Below, piece after piece: positions 1 to 9,717 of a stretch of 64,000 nt of DNA. Under the pieces are notes generated by a model. The model saw only the letters and a list, made by a program, of their open reading frames with translations, was not told where the DNA came from and ran no database searches. Source of the stretch: Methylotenera sp. (GTDB lineage Bacteria; Pseudomonadota; Gammaproteobacteria; Burkholderiales; Methylophilaceae); the NCBI GenBank assembly GCA_013141075.1, contig JABFRQ010000006.1, positions 62,001 to 126,000 on the forward strand, in the 5' to 3' direction. The translations under genes and the position numbers were made by a program. The first letter of the stretch is position 1. The number at the start of each line of letters is the position of its first letter.

Positions 1-32
1 TTAAGGGATGCGCTGGGTTAAAGTGTTTGCAA

Positions 33-74
33 GCATGCTCTGCAAGCCGCATGGATATTGGCTCCCAGAGCATC
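33..74. repeat. Interspersed imperfect palindrome (family PIR-A), copy 1: ATGCTCTGCAAGCCGCATGGATATTGGCTCCCAGAGCAT
   Basis: Terminal arms ATGCTCTG/CAGAGCAT; core GCCGCATGGATATTGG is shared with copies near 1875, 29558 and 57724. Confidence 0.75.
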
Positions 75-87
75 GTTAATTAGCATT

Positions 88-176
88 GTAGCCCGCATGA
101 AATGCGGGAAAGTTATTTGTTAGATGTTATAAAACTCGAGTAACCAGCGATGTTACCCGTATTTCATACGGGCTAC
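88..176. repeat. Inverted pair of REP-like hairpins (GTAGCCCGCATGAAATGCGGG and CCCGTATTTCATACGGGCTAC)
   Basis: Two hairpins at 88-108 and 156-176 that are near reverse complements of each other (BIME-like arrangement). Confidence 0.75.
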
Positions 177-286
177 GCTTGCTTAAACTCGTCGGTATAT
201 CTGATGCCTCTCATTTAACTTCCTTTTAGTGATTTCAGACATTATCAACTGTCTACTAAATCGGGGGAAGTCCATAGTAAAGACCA

Positions 287-721
287 TTACTTTGGAGGAC
301 GTCTTTCTGGAGCAATCTCATATAGACTCCCAAAGGTACACGCGTTATCCATTAGTTGATATGGCAATCTAAGTTTATCTGGGTTTATGACATCCCAATT
401 GGAAGTGAATGCCCCGTTTTTAACCACACTACCTTTGCCCATATTGTTTGAATGTAAAATGGCTGCAACTGAACGTACTTGCATATTTTTGCAATTAAAT
501 TCTTGCTGTGTCTTTATTGACAACCACTTCCGCCCATTAAAATTTTGACTAACTTTGTAATCACGCAAAGTCCACATCTTCACTAGATCACCTGACTTGC
601 TAATCGTAGATAATTCAATATAGACTGTGAATTCACTACCATCACTGTGCCTAGTCCATTCAGCCATTGCGTTGCTACTCATTGTGATTAGCAATATAGT
701 AAAAATGGTTTGTGCATTCAT
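287..721 (-). CDS. Small secreted protein, possibly surface-adhesin E-like
   Basis: ORF with N-terminal signal peptide (MNAQTIFTILLITMSSNAMA); ATGA overlap with the upstream ORF; family assignment weak. Confidence 0.6.
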   Translation of the reverse strand: MNAQTIFTILLITMSSNAMAEWTRHSDGSEFTVYIELSTISKSGDLVKMWTLRDYKVSQNFNGRKWLSIKTQQEFNCKNMQVRSVAAILHSNNMGKGSVVKNGAFTSNWDVINPDKLRLPYQLMDNACTFGSLYEIAPERRPPK

Positions 722-1593
722 TTCATTCCTATTTCAGCATAGTGTTCATCTAAATACAGAGTTTCTTTAATGGCTTCTTGTTGTTTCTTTGACATGGTAA
801 CTTCTTTTCTGTAATCATTCCCTTCTATATTATAGAAAACCTCATTTTCAGTGTTAGCTGCACATCTTAACAAGCCCATTTGCTCAGTTGTTGCAGGCAT
901 GTCTACCCACTCCCGCACGTCACCGCCACCATTATCACGCTTAACTTCTGAATATTCGAATGGGATAGTGAAACGCTCACCACCACATTTCACTTCAAGT
1001 TTTTTTACGAACAACCAATCACTTCCATAATACATAAACATAAATCTCAATAAATGACTATCTGATGAAGCGTCTAAAGAAGCCGCTATGTATGGAGAAA
1101 TGGACGTCTTATAACTGCTTCTAAATGACTTATGGTGATAAAATTTTATATCTTCTACTTTATTAACTTCTTTATTAAAGGAAGTTGACATTTTCTTAAA
1201 AAGCTTTTCGTTAGCCTTCTTCTCAGCCTCATCAGCCTTCTTCTCAGCCTCATCATTAGCTTCTCGCTGCTTAATGACCTCCTCATCCGCAGCCTTTAAA
1301 CGCATTTCTGCAGGAATAGCTAATTCGGTTGCTTGAAGTGCCTCAGGGGTACCGGGAAAATTATTTGAAATTTCAAGAGCCAAAATCTGGATTTGCAAAT
1401 CGGGAGCACCATCTGCAATTTTTTTCTGCAACTCATTCAACTTACTAGACGCTCTAGCTTTAATCTCAATTTCTGATTTTTCCACTTGAAGTTTGGCATC
1501 GTCTTTTTGAACTTTAACTTCATGCTCAGAAGTTTTAGGCTCGCATGCAGTTAGAATAATGGTTGATAATAGAACTAGAGCAAAAAATTTCAT
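718..1593 (-). CDS. Putative lipoprotein with coiled-coil heptad repeat (ADEAEKK)
   Basis: Lipobox LTAC after signal peptide; charged coiled-coil; 21-nt tandem repeat inside. Confidence 0.65.
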   Translation of the reverse strand: MKFFALVLLSTIILTACEPKTSEHEVKVQKDDAKLQVEKSEIEIKARASSKLNELQKKIADGAPDLQIQILALEISNNFPGTPEALQATELAIPAEMRLKAADEEVIKQREANDEAEKKADEAEKKANEKLFKKMSTSFNKEVNKVEDIKFYHHKSFRSSYKTSISPYIAASLDASSDSHLLRFMFMYYGSDWLFVKKLEVKCGGERFTIPFEYSEVKRDNGGGDVREWVDMPATTEQMGLLRCAANTENEVFYNIEGNDYRKEVTMSKKQQEAIKETLYLDEHYAEIGMK

Positions 1594-1642
1594 TTTTTTC
1601 CTTATTATTTGTTTATTTATTTAACCATTATAGCAAGCGTAG

Positions 1643-1864
1643 GGTGTGCAAATAGCTTTTCATTTGCACACCGTTTATCTAAATCATTCACCATAGCACT
1701 GTAAATCAATATCATCACGTATTTGATGCTCCCAATAACTATCGTAGGGCGTACCCGTTTACGGTACGCCGTATGCAGCAATATTTGGGAATATATTCTT
1801 AAGTCCTTTTAGGTGGGTTACCAATTACACCAATAAGTGGTGGGCAAACTGCGTTTGCGCCACC
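1643..1864. repeat. Three consecutive related hairpins: 1643-1672, 1748-1770, 1839-1864
   Basis: GGTGTGCAAAT..ATTTGCACACC; GGCGTACC..GGTACGCC; GGTGGGCAAAC..GTTTGCGCCACC, read directly. Confidence 0.75.
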
Positions 1865-1874
1865 CTACAAAAAC

Positions 1875-1900
1875 TGCCCTGCGAGCCAATATCCATGCGG
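1875..1900. repeat. PIR-A half copy: TGCCCTGCGAGCCAATATCCATGCGG
   Basis: Shares CCAATATCCATGCGG with the core of other PIR-A copies; right arm degenerate. Confidence 0.65.
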
Positions 1901-2008
1901 GTGCTGGCGCGGTGGGTTTGACACCAAACGCCACTGGATTCCAAATCAAGTTTGGAATGACAAACGAAATTGCTGTTCTCTGTGCCTTTGTGGTGAATAT
2001 GGTTTTCC

Positions 2009-2085
2009 GTCATTCTGAGAATCGCGAAGAATCCAGTAAGGTACGTGACGTCAAAAAACATGGATTCTTCGCGATGCTCAGAATT
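2009..2085. repeat. Long inverted repeat (CATTCTGAGAATCGCGAAGAATCCA ... TGGATTCTTCGCGATGCTCAGAATT)
   Basis: About 25-nt arms (2011-2035 / 2061-2085) with few mismatches and a 25-nt loop. Confidence 0.85.
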
Positions 2086-2545
2086 GCGGTTGTTCGATAG
2101 CTTTGGTGTAAGTGTAAAAAACCTCATCACGCACCCAGCCTAGCGACTCATATAAAGCTTGCGCTTTAAGGTTGTTTTTTGCGGTAGTTAAATCTAATCT
2201 TTGCATGCCATTTGTTGCTGCATATTCGTGTGCGGCTAGCATTAACGCGCGTCCTGCGCCTGTTTGTCTGGCATTTTCAACTACAAATAAATCATAAAGC
2301 ACGCCTATTTTTGCGGCGATGATTGAGCAAAAGCTTGGGTATATTTGGCAAAAGCCGATGAGTTGTTGAGCGTTATTCACCGCTACAAAAATCACAGAAT
2401 CTTGTTGATTAAGCCTTTCCGCAATAAAGCTTTTTGCCAACGCAATATCAGGTGCTTGCTCGTAAAATTGGCGGTAGGCATCAAATAATGTGGCGAGTGC
2501 AGTTAAATCTGTCGCTGCGGCGAGTCTTATGGTTGGGGCTTGCAT
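2078..2545 (-). CDS. GNAT family N-acetyltransferase
   Basis: Acetyl-CoA-binding type motif (ARQTGAGRALM) and C-terminal ALYESLGW pattern. Confidence 0.85.
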   Translation of the reverse strand: MQAPTIRLAAATDLTALATLFDAYRQFYEQAPDIALAKSFIAERLNQQDSVIFVAVNNAQQLIGFCQIYPSFCSIIAAKIGVLYDLFVVENARQTGAGRALMLAAHEYAATNGMQRLDLTTAKNNLKAQALYESLGWVRDEVFYTYTKAIEQPQF

Positions 2546-2559
2546 GGTTTTCCTAGCGC

Positions 2560-2901
2560 TTAACGGGGTGCGTTGTAATGGTTAAATGATGCCGTTGGGT
2601 GTGCAAATTGATTGTCGCCATAAGCGCGTATCACTTGCGCGATGACTACTTGGTAGCCATTTAGCCAGTTGGTTTGTTTAGCTTTTGCTGCTAAATGTGT
2701 TGGGTGCTGCATTAGGTTTTGTATGCTGTCTAGCGTCGCCCAGTAATACACGTTGCAAACGCGGCCAGTTTCTGGGTTTTCCCATGATTCTTCACCAAGA
2801 TAACCCGCTGTATTTTTGGCGATTTCTGCAATGGCTTTATCTAGCGCATAAAATTCATCATCAAATTGTTTTTTGTTAAACATAAAAGTGGCTGAGTACA
2901 T
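2560..2901 (-). CDS. Antibiotic biosynthesis monooxygenase (ABM)-like domain protein
   Basis: Size and pattern (YLGEESWENPETGRVCNVYYWATLDSIQNLMQHPTHLAAK) typical of dimeric alpha-beta barrel ABM-like proteins. Confidence 0.6.
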   Translation of the reverse strand: MYSATFMFNKKQFDDEFYALDKAIAEIAKNTAGYLGEESWENPETGRVCNVYYWATLDSIQNLMQHPTHLAAKAKQTNWLNGYQVVIAQVIRAYGDNQFAHPTASFNHYNAPR

Positions 2902-2935
2902 AGTGGTAGTTTCGCGGTAATGTTGAGTGGGGATT

Positions 2936-4450
2936 TTATTTGCGTAAGGCTGTTTGAATCACATCTGCTAGCACGTTGCCGTAATGCGTAATATGCTCGG
3001 TTGCGGCGTAGGCGTAGCCGATAATTAAACCTTTTTCGCGGTATTCACCTAGGCAGTAATTGCTGAGTGGGTACACGCGCAGGCCTTGTTCGGCCGCGAG
3101 TTCGGCGATTTTAACATCGTCTATATTTGCATCAAATTCAACCACTAAATGCAAGCCAGAATCAACGGGTGATAGCCTTGCGCCAGCTTCAGCAACTGGC
3201 GCTAAAGCGGCTTGTAGTAGGCGGCGGCGCTCGCTATAGGTTTGCTTTAGGCGCCGAATATGGCTAACGAAATGACCTTCTTCAATAAAGTCTGCCATGG
3301 CGGCTTGAATCACCACTTGGCCTGGGCGTTGCAACTCATATAAGCCACTTTTAAAATCATCGACCAATTGCGGCGGCACCACCACATAGCCTAGGCGGAT
3401 GCCAGGGTACATGACTTTTGAAAATGTGCCTAAATACAGCACGCGGCCGTGCGTATCCATGCCTTGTAGCGATGATATTGGGCGGCCTTCAAACCTAAAT
3501 TCGCTGTCGTAATCATCTTCAATAATCCACGCATTGCTGTTTTGCGCGTAGTCTAAAAGCAAGCGGCGGCGGCCATAGCTCATCACCATGCCTTTGGGGT
3601 ATTGATGCGAGGGTGAAGTGTAAATGAGTTTGGGTTTTATGCGAAAATCTTTGGTGCTGGGCGCCATGCCTTCAGCATCTACTGGCACAGCGTGCAGTTT
3701 TAAGCCGTTAATTTCCAGCACGCGCCGTGCCGCCCAGTAGCAAGGGTTTTCTACCCATGCGATGTCATTGTGGTCTGCCAGTAACCGCGCGCATAAATCA
3801 ATGGATTGCTGCGTGCCAGAGGTAATTAGCACTTGGTCAACGGTGAGGTTCACCGCGCGCGAAACGCGTAGATAATCTGCAATGGCTTTGCGTAGCGGTA
3901 AGTAGCCGCCATCGTGGCTAGAATCTAACAAAGTGGGGTTTATGGCGCGCCATTGGCGGTTAAGCAAGCGCCGCCAAAGTGCGAGGGGAAACCTTGAATA
4001 ATCGTCTTCAGTGGGGGTGAAAGGTTGAACTTCGTGTCCAAATTGATAATCGCCAAGCTTGTGAATAGCCGCTAAACCGCGTTGTGAAAGCACGTTGTTA
4101 GCAGCGTTTTCTAAAATGGTTTTGCCTGCTGATTTGTTGATTGGCTGATGATTAGCTTTGCCAAAATCTTCTGGCTGATTATAGTTGACATAGGTGCCGC
4201 TACCCGTTTGTGCGGCTACGTAGCCTTCGTCTAATAACTGCTCAAACGCCGCTAAAATAGTGTTGCGCGATACGTTTAAATCTTCAGATAAGCTACGCGT
4301 TGAAGGCAGGCGCGCGCCAGAAGGCAGAACTTGCTCGGTAATGGCACGGCGAATAGCCTCGTACACGCGCCTATGGTTAGGCATGCGCGCAGGAAACTTA
4401 CCCAAATTAAGTTGGGTTAATAGCCATTCTGAAAGGTTTAATTGCTTCAT
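2936..4450 (-). CDS. MocR/PdxR/GabR-type transcriptional regulator (GntR HTH + class I aminotransferase domain)
   Basis: N-terminal wHTH (VYEAIRRAITEQVLPSGARLPSTRSLSEDLNVSRNTI) plus PLP-fold domain (IIEDDYDSEFRFEGRP..LGTFSKVMYPGIRLGY); divergent from the polyamine cluster. Confidence 0.92.
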   Translation of the reverse strand: MKQLNLSEWLLTQLNLGKFPARMPNHRRVYEAIRRAITEQVLPSGARLPSTRSLSEDLNVSRNTILAAFEQLLDEGYVAAQTGSGTYVNYNQPEDFGKANHQPINKSAGKTILENAANNVLSQRGLAAIHKLGDYQFGHEVQPFTPTEDDYSRFPLALWRRLLNRQWRAINPTLLDSSHDGGYLPLRKAIADYLRVSRAVNLTVDQVLITSGTQQSIDLCARLLADHNDIAWVENPCYWAARRVLEINGLKLHAVPVDAEGMAPSTKDFRIKPKLIYTSPSHQYPKGMVMSYGRRRLLLDYAQNSNAWIIEDDYDSEFRFEGRPISSLQGMDTHGRVLYLGTFSKVMYPGIRLGYVVVPPQLVDDFKSGLYELQRPGQVVIQAAMADFIEEGHFVSHIRRLKQTYSERRRLLQAALAPVAEAGARLSPVDSGLHLVVEFDANIDDVKIAELAAEQGLRVYPLSNYCLGEYREKGLIIGYAYAATEHITHYGNVLADVIQTALRK

Positions 4451-4497
4451 TGACAGCTACCATTATTTTTTAAAGTGGTTCTAGCTAAATAATCTAA

Positions 4498-4545
4498 ATG
4501 GTACTTGTGGAGTTACCAATTGAAGGGATAATATACTTGTAACCA
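4498..4545. promoter_or_regulatory. Candidate operator of the MocR-type regulator (TACTTGT direct repeats; TGGTA/TTACCA arms)
   Basis: TACTTGT at 4502-4508 and 4534-4540 (32-nt spacing) in the divergent intergenic region. Confidence 0.35.
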
Positions 4546-4623
4546 AATTGTTGCAATCTTGTTGAGAGTGAATGGCTAGGCTTACAATTAACATCAAGAT
4601 GTAATAAACATATAACAAAAAAC

Positions 4624-5397
4624 ATGAAAACACATCAACAAAAACCAGTGGTATTGCTACCTGCGGATATTAAGCAGATAGGCGCACATCCTTTTCATGC
4701 GGTTGGGCAAAAGTATATTTTAGCCGTTGCACAAGCCGCGCAAGCCACACCATTGCTAGTGCCAGCCATTAGCGACTATTTAGATATAGATGCATTATTA
4801 GCCATGGCAGATGGCATTTTACTCACGGGTTCGGTTTCAAATTTGCATCCTTCCCATTTTGGGCAAGCAGTGCTTGACCCAAGTTTACCGCTTGACCCAG
4901 CGCGTGATGCGCTTACTTTGAAGCTTATTCATGGCGCAATTGAGGCAGGTATTCCATTACTTGCTATTTGTCGTGGGTTTCAAGAGTTGAATGTGGCTTA
5001 CGGTGGCAGTTTGCACCAAGCCGTGCATGCTGTGGATGGCTTGAATGATCATCGTGAAGCCGATGATGCTTCTGTAGAAACGCAATATGCACCAGCGCAT
5101 GTGGTGAACTTAGCGGTAAATGGTCAATTGGCGGCGATTGTAGGCAGCAATCAAATGATGGTGAATTCAATTCACGGCCAAGGCGTAGATAAGCTCGGTG
5201 CAGGATTAACGGCCGAAGCGCATGCGCCAGATGGCTTGGTAGAAGCCTTAAGTGTGAATGGCGCAAGCGCCTTTGCGCTTGGCGTGCAGTGGCACCCCGA
5301 GTGGAAAGTCATGGAAAACCCACAATATTTGGCCATTTTTAAAGCTTTTGGCGAGGCATGTTTTGCGAGAATGCAAAGGCACAAACCACCTGATTAA
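4624..5397 (+). CDS. puuD: Gamma-glutamyl-gamma-aminobutyrate hydrolase-like class I amidotransferase (PuuD/SpuA)
   Basis: Peptidase C26 motifs: ICRGFQELNV nucleophile elbow; GVQWHPEW. Confidence 0.9.
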   Translation: MKTHQQKPVVLLPADIKQIGAHPFHAVGQKYILAVAQAAQATPLLVPAISDYLDIDALLAMADGILLTGSVSNLHPSHFGQAVLDPSLPLDPARDALTLKLIHGAIEAGIPLLAICRGFQELNVAYGGSLHQAVHAVDGLNDHREADDASVETQYAPAHVVNLAVNGQLAAIVGSNQMMVNSIHGQGVDKLGAGLTAEAHAPDGLVEALSVNGASAFALGVQWHPEWKVMENPQYLAIFKAFGEACFARMQRHKPPD

Positions 5398-5486
5398 CAT
5401 GTTATTAAATACAAGGCTAAGTACGTTTTTTTAAACTTACTATATATCTTAAAACGCATGTTAAAACGCAATACAGGAGAATCAAA

Positions 5487-6887
5487 ATGGCAGAACCCAC
5501 TAACAATTCGGCGAATATCTCGGCAAAAGATGCAGCAAACTATTTAGACATGGATAAATGGCTAACGGACAATAATATTACTGAAATTGAATGTTTGGTG
5601 CCTGATTTAACAGGTGTGGCACGCGGTAAAATTTTACCGCGTGAAAAATTCTCAACCGAGCGCGCTATGCGCTTGCCAGAAGCGGTGTTTGGCATGACGG
5701 TAACAGGCGAATCGCCAGAAGGCCATGAAGGCTACGACCGCGTGTTTGGCTTTACCGATAAAGACATGGTGCTCACACCCGACACTTCAACTTTGCGCTT
5801 AGTGCCTTGGGCAACTGACCCAACCGCACAAGTGATTATGGATTGCGTACACCACGATGGCACGCCGATTGATTTTGCGCCAAGAAGTGTACTGCGCCGC
5901 ATAGAAGGTTTATACAAAGATTTAGGCTGGACGCCAATTGTAGCGCCAGAGCTAGAGTTTTATTTACTGGAACGTAACCCAGACCCTGATATTGCGCTAA
6001 GCCCGCCAGTGGGTCGTAGCGGCCGCAAAGAAACCAGCCGCCAGTTATATAGCATTGATGCGGTGAATGAATTTGACCCGCTTTTTGAAGATATTTACGA
6101 TTATTCAGCGTTGATGGGTTTAGAGCTAGATACGCTGATTCATGAATTTGGCGCAGGGCAAATGGAAATTAACTTTTTGCACGATGAGCCAATGATTTTG
6201 GCAGATAAATCATTCTTCTTTAAACGTTTGCTGCGTGAAGCGGCTATGCGCCACGGCATGTATGCTACGTTTATGGCGAAACCGATGCAAAATGAGCCAG
6301 GTTCTGCCATGCATATTCACCAAAGTGTGATTGATACCAAAACTGGGCAGAATATTTTTAGCAAGCCAGATGGCACAGCCTCACCAATTTTCTTTCATTA
6401 CATTGCAGGTTTGCAAAAATATCTGCCAGCAGCCATGGCATTGCTTGCGCCGTATGTGAACTCGTATCGCCGCATTGTGCGTAATGGCGCTGCGCCAATT
6501 AACATTGAGTGGGGTTATGACAACCGTACTGTGGGTATTCGCGTGCCAATTTCTGGCGCGGCAGATCGTCGTGTAGAAAACCGCGTAGTGGGCGCAGATG
6601 CTAACCCCTATTTAGCGATGGCGGTGACGCTGGCGTGCGGTTATTTAGGTATAAAAGAGAAGTTAAAACCAACAGAAGTGACTACAGGCAGCGCATATGC
6701 GCATGATTACCAATTGCCACGTGGTTTATCTGAAGCCTTGCGTGAGTTAGAAAATGCAAAAGCTTTGCATGAAGTGCTAGGTAAAAATTTTATTGATGTG
6801 TATTTAGCCGTTAAAGAAGCCGAGCACGATGAATTTATGCGCGTGATTAGCCCGTGGGAACGCGAGCATCTTTTGATGCATGTTTAA
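5487..6887 (+). CDS. puuA: Gamma-glutamylpolyamine synthetase, glutamine synthetase family (PuuA/SpuB-like)
   Basis: GS catalytic-fold motifs (APELEFYLLE, AGQMEINFLHDEP, NEPGSAMHIHQS, ENRVVGADANPYLAMA); syntenic with spuB. Confidence 0.88.
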   Translation: MAEPTNNSANISAKDAANYLDMDKWLTDNNITEIECLVPDLTGVARGKILPREKFSTERAMRLPEAVFGMTVTGESPEGHEGYDRVFGFTDKDMVLTPDTSTLRLVPWATDPTAQVIMDCVHHDGTPIDFAPRSVLRRIEGLYKDLGWTPIVAPELEFYLLERNPDPDIALSPPVGRSGRKETSRQLYSIDAVNEFDPLFEDIYDYSALMGLELDTLIHEFGAGQMEINFLHDEPMILADKSFFFKRLLREAAMRHGMYATFMAKPMQNEPGSAMHIHQSVIDTKTGQNIFSKPDGTASPIFFHYIAGLQKYLPAAMALLAPYVNSYRRIVRNGAAPINIEWGYDNRTVGIRVPISGAADRRVENRVVGADANPYLAMAVTLACGYLGIKEKLKPTEVTTGSAYAHDYQLPRGLSEALRELENAKALHEVLGKNFIDVYLAVKEAEHDEFMRVISPWEREHLLMHV

Positions 6888-6907
6888 AAATCTGAATTGA
6901 GAATGTC

Positions 6908-8272
6908 ATGACCAATACAAAAGAAATTCAAGCCATAGATTCTGCACATTATATGCACCCTTTTACCGACCATAAAGGCTTGGCAGATAAAGGCGCGCGC
7001 GTCATTACCAAGGCAGATAATGTTTATATCTGGGATTCTGAAGGCCATAAGATTTTTGATGCGATGTCAGGGCTTTGGTGCGTGAATGTAGGCTATGGTC
7101 GCCAAGAGTTGGTAGATGCAGCCGCCAAGCAAATGGCTGAGTTACCTTATTACAACAGCTTTTTTCAAACGACTAATGTGCCAGCAGTAAAGTTGGCTGA
7201 AAAAATTATAAAACTGGCAGGTGATAATTATAGCCACGTGTTTTTTAGTAGCTCAGGTTCAGAATCTAACGACACCAATATTCGCATGGTACGCCATTAC
7301 TGGGCAACGCTAGGCCAGCCAGAGCGCACGGTGATTATTTCGCGCAATAATGCTTATCACGGCTCAACGCTAGTGGGTTCTTCGCTTGGCGGCATGGGTG
7401 GCATGCATGCGCAGGGCGGTATGATTCCTGGCATTGAGCACATAGAACAGCCGTATCATTATGGCCTAGCGCCAGACCAAGACAGAGATGCGTTTGGCAT
7501 AGAAGCGGCTGGTTGGCTAGAGAAAAAAATTCTTGAAGTGGGTGCAGATAAAGTTGCCGCGTTTATTGGTGAGCCAGTACAAGGCGCGGGCGGGGTGATT
7601 ATTCCGCCTAAAACTTACTGGCCAGAAATTCAACGTATTTGCGATAAATATGGCATTTTACTCATTTGCGATGAGGTAATTTGCGGCTTTGGTCGCCTAG
7701 GAAAATGGTTTGGCTCACAATTGTTAGGCGCAAAACCTGATTTAATGACTTTCGCCAAGGGGGTAACATCAGGCTATATTCCACTAGGTGGCGTGGTGGT
7801 GGGTAAACGCGTGGCTAAAGTGCTGATTGAAGGTGGTGAGTTTAATCACGGCTACACTTATTCAGGCCACCCAACTGCTTGCGCAGTGGCACTAGCGAAT
7901 ATTGAAATTCTTGAAAATGAAGGTTTGGTTGACCGCGTGCTCAATGAAACTGGGCCATATTTAGCTAAAAAATATGCTGAACTTGCTAAGCATCCATTAG
8001 TGGGCGGTGCAGAAACTTGCGGTTTAGTAGCAGGTTTCGTGTTGATTAAAGATAAAGTAAATCATACGCATTTTGATGAGGATTTAGGCGTAGGCATGAT
8101 ATGCCGCGGTCATTGCTTTGCCAATGGCTTAATTATGCGTGCTGTGGGTGATCGCATGATTATTGCGCCTCCGCTAGTGACCACCATCGCACAAATTGAT
8201 GAAATGATGGGGCTGATTTACTTATGCTTAGATGCCACATTATTAGACCTAAAAAAACTAGGCGCACTATAA
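6908..8272 (+). CDS. spuC: Class III omega-aminotransferase, putrescine/polyamine:pyruvate aminotransferase-like (SpuC)
   Basis: PLP class III motifs (LLICDEVICGFGRLGKWFG, FAKGVTSGYIPLGGVVV); position matches spuC. Confidence 0.85.
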   Translation: MTNTKEIQAIDSAHYMHPFTDHKGLADKGARVITKADNVYIWDSEGHKIFDAMSGLWCVNVGYGRQELVDAAAKQMAELPYYNSFFQTTNVPAVKLAEKIIKLAGDNYSHVFFSSSGSESNDTNIRMVRHYWATLGQPERTVIISRNNAYHGSTLVGSSLGGMGGMHAQGGMIPGIEHIEQPYHYGLAPDQDRDAFGIEAAGWLEKKILEVGADKVAAFIGEPVQGAGGVIIPPKTYWPEIQRICDKYGILLICDEVICGFGRLGKWFGSQLLGAKPDLMTFAKGVTSGYIPLGGVVVGKRVAKVLIEGGEFNHGYTYSGHPTACAVALANIEILENEGLVDRVLNETGPYLAKKYAELAKHPLVGGAETCGLVAGFVLIKDKVNHTHFDEDLGVGMICRGHCFANGLIMRAVGDRMIIAPPLVTTIAQIDEMMGLIYLCLDATLLDLKKLGAL

Positions 8273-8545
8273 TATTTTTGTAAAACTGTACCTATGATTA
8301 CTCTATGAGTGAATGCTTTATAGTATGCATAAAGTAACTACATGTTGTAAGATTACTTGCATAACAAATAGCTTGTAGATGAGTGGTAAACAAAGAGCAG
8401 TAGTTGAAATGGATTTCTTAGCTAAAGTTAAGCTAAGTTATAACTAGCAGTTTCGTAATATTTTTTTAGTCATTGATGTTTTAATTGCTGATATTTAATC
8501 ACGTTAAAATTGTAATTTTTGAACATTATATAAGGGGTAATAAAT

Positions 8546-9712
8546 ATGAACGTATCAAATAAAAAACGCTTATTCGGTTTAGTGGCAGCGGTTGTGGTTG
8601 GTATGATGGCAGCCTCATGTACTGATAAAGCGAGTGACAATACAAGCGGCTCAGCAAGCGCGCCTGCACAAGCTGTTGCAGAAGAAAAAGTACTTAATAT
8701 TTATAATTGGTCAGATTACATTGCGCCAGACACCATTGCTAATTTTGAAAAAGAAACAGGCATTAAAGTGCAATATGATGTATTTGATAGCAACGAAATT
8801 TTGCACGCAAAGCTCATTGCAAAAAATACGGGTTATGACATCGTAGTGCCTGGTTCAAACTGGGCGAAATTGCAAATAGATGGCGGTTTGTTTCAAAAGC
8901 TAGACAAAACTAAACTACCCAATTGGAAAAATCTGGACGAAGGTATCTTGAAAAAGATGGCTGAACTAGACCCAGGCAATACCTATTTAGTAGATTGGAT
9001 GTGGAGCTATAACACAGTTGGTATCAATGTGGATAAAGTAAAGGCCGCACTTGGTGATACACCTATGCCTGATAATGCTTGGGATTTAGTATTTAACCCA
9101 ACTTATACCAGTAAATTAAAACCATGTGGTATTACTTTTTTAGATACGCCAGCAGATGTATTTCAAGCGGCATTGCATTATTTGGGTAAGCCAATTTATA
9201 CGGGTACGCCAGATGATTACCAAGCGGCATTTGACTTGCTTATGAAAGTGCGCCCAGATATTAAAAAATTCAATTCTGGTGGGCAAATTGATGATCTAGC
9301 TAGTGGCAATACCTGCGTAGCGTATGGCTGGGCAGGTGATTTCAATTTAGCGAGAAAACGCTCTATTGAGAATAAAGCCGAGCAAAATATTGAGGCGCTG
9401 ATTCCAAAAACAGGCGGCTTGTTATTTATGGACACCATGGCAATTACTGCAGATGCTAAACACCCAGACAATGCGCATAAGTTCATTGATTACGTCATGC
9501 GTCCTGAAGTTGCGGCAGCTAATACGAATGAGGTGACTTATCTAACACCAAATAAAGCGGCAACGGCATTTATTGATGACGAAATCAAAAACAATAAATC
9601 CATCTTTTTATCTGATGAAGATATTGCAAAATTAGTGCCACCTGGTGTTGAAGATGCAAAAACTAAACGTAATATGACGCGTTTATATACCAAGTTTAAA
9701 TCTGGCGTGTAA
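8546..9712 (+). CDS. potF: Putrescine/spermidine ABC transporter periplasmic binding protein (PotF/SpuD-like)
   Basis: Lipobox-like AASC; LNIYNWSDYIAPDTIANFEKETGIKVQYDVFDSNE typical of PotF. Confidence 0.93.
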   Translation: MNVSNKKRLFGLVAAVVVGMMAASCTDKASDNTSGSASAPAQAVAEEKVLNIYNWSDYIAPDTIANFEKETGIKVQYDVFDSNEILHAKLIAKNTGYDIVVPGSNWAKLQIDGGLFQKLDKTKLPNWKNLDEGILKKMAELDPGNTYLVDWMWSYNTVGINVDKVKAALGDTPMPDNAWDLVFNPTYTSKLKPCGITFLDTPADVFQAALHYLGKPIYTGTPDDYQAAFDLLMKVRPDIKKFNSGGQIDDLASGNTCVAYGWAGDFNLARKRSIENKAEQNIEALIPKTGGLLFMDTMAITADAKHPDNAHKFIDYVMRPEVAAANTNEVTYLTPNKAATAFIDDEIKNNKSIFLSDEDIAKLVPPGVEDAKTKRNMTRLYTKFKSGV

Positions 9713-9717
9713 TTCGT

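Noticed and set aside
1825-2130. Overlapping ORFs on both strands (101 and 87 aa)
   Set aside because: They are translations of palindromic repeats, hence similar peptides on both strands; no protein family features.
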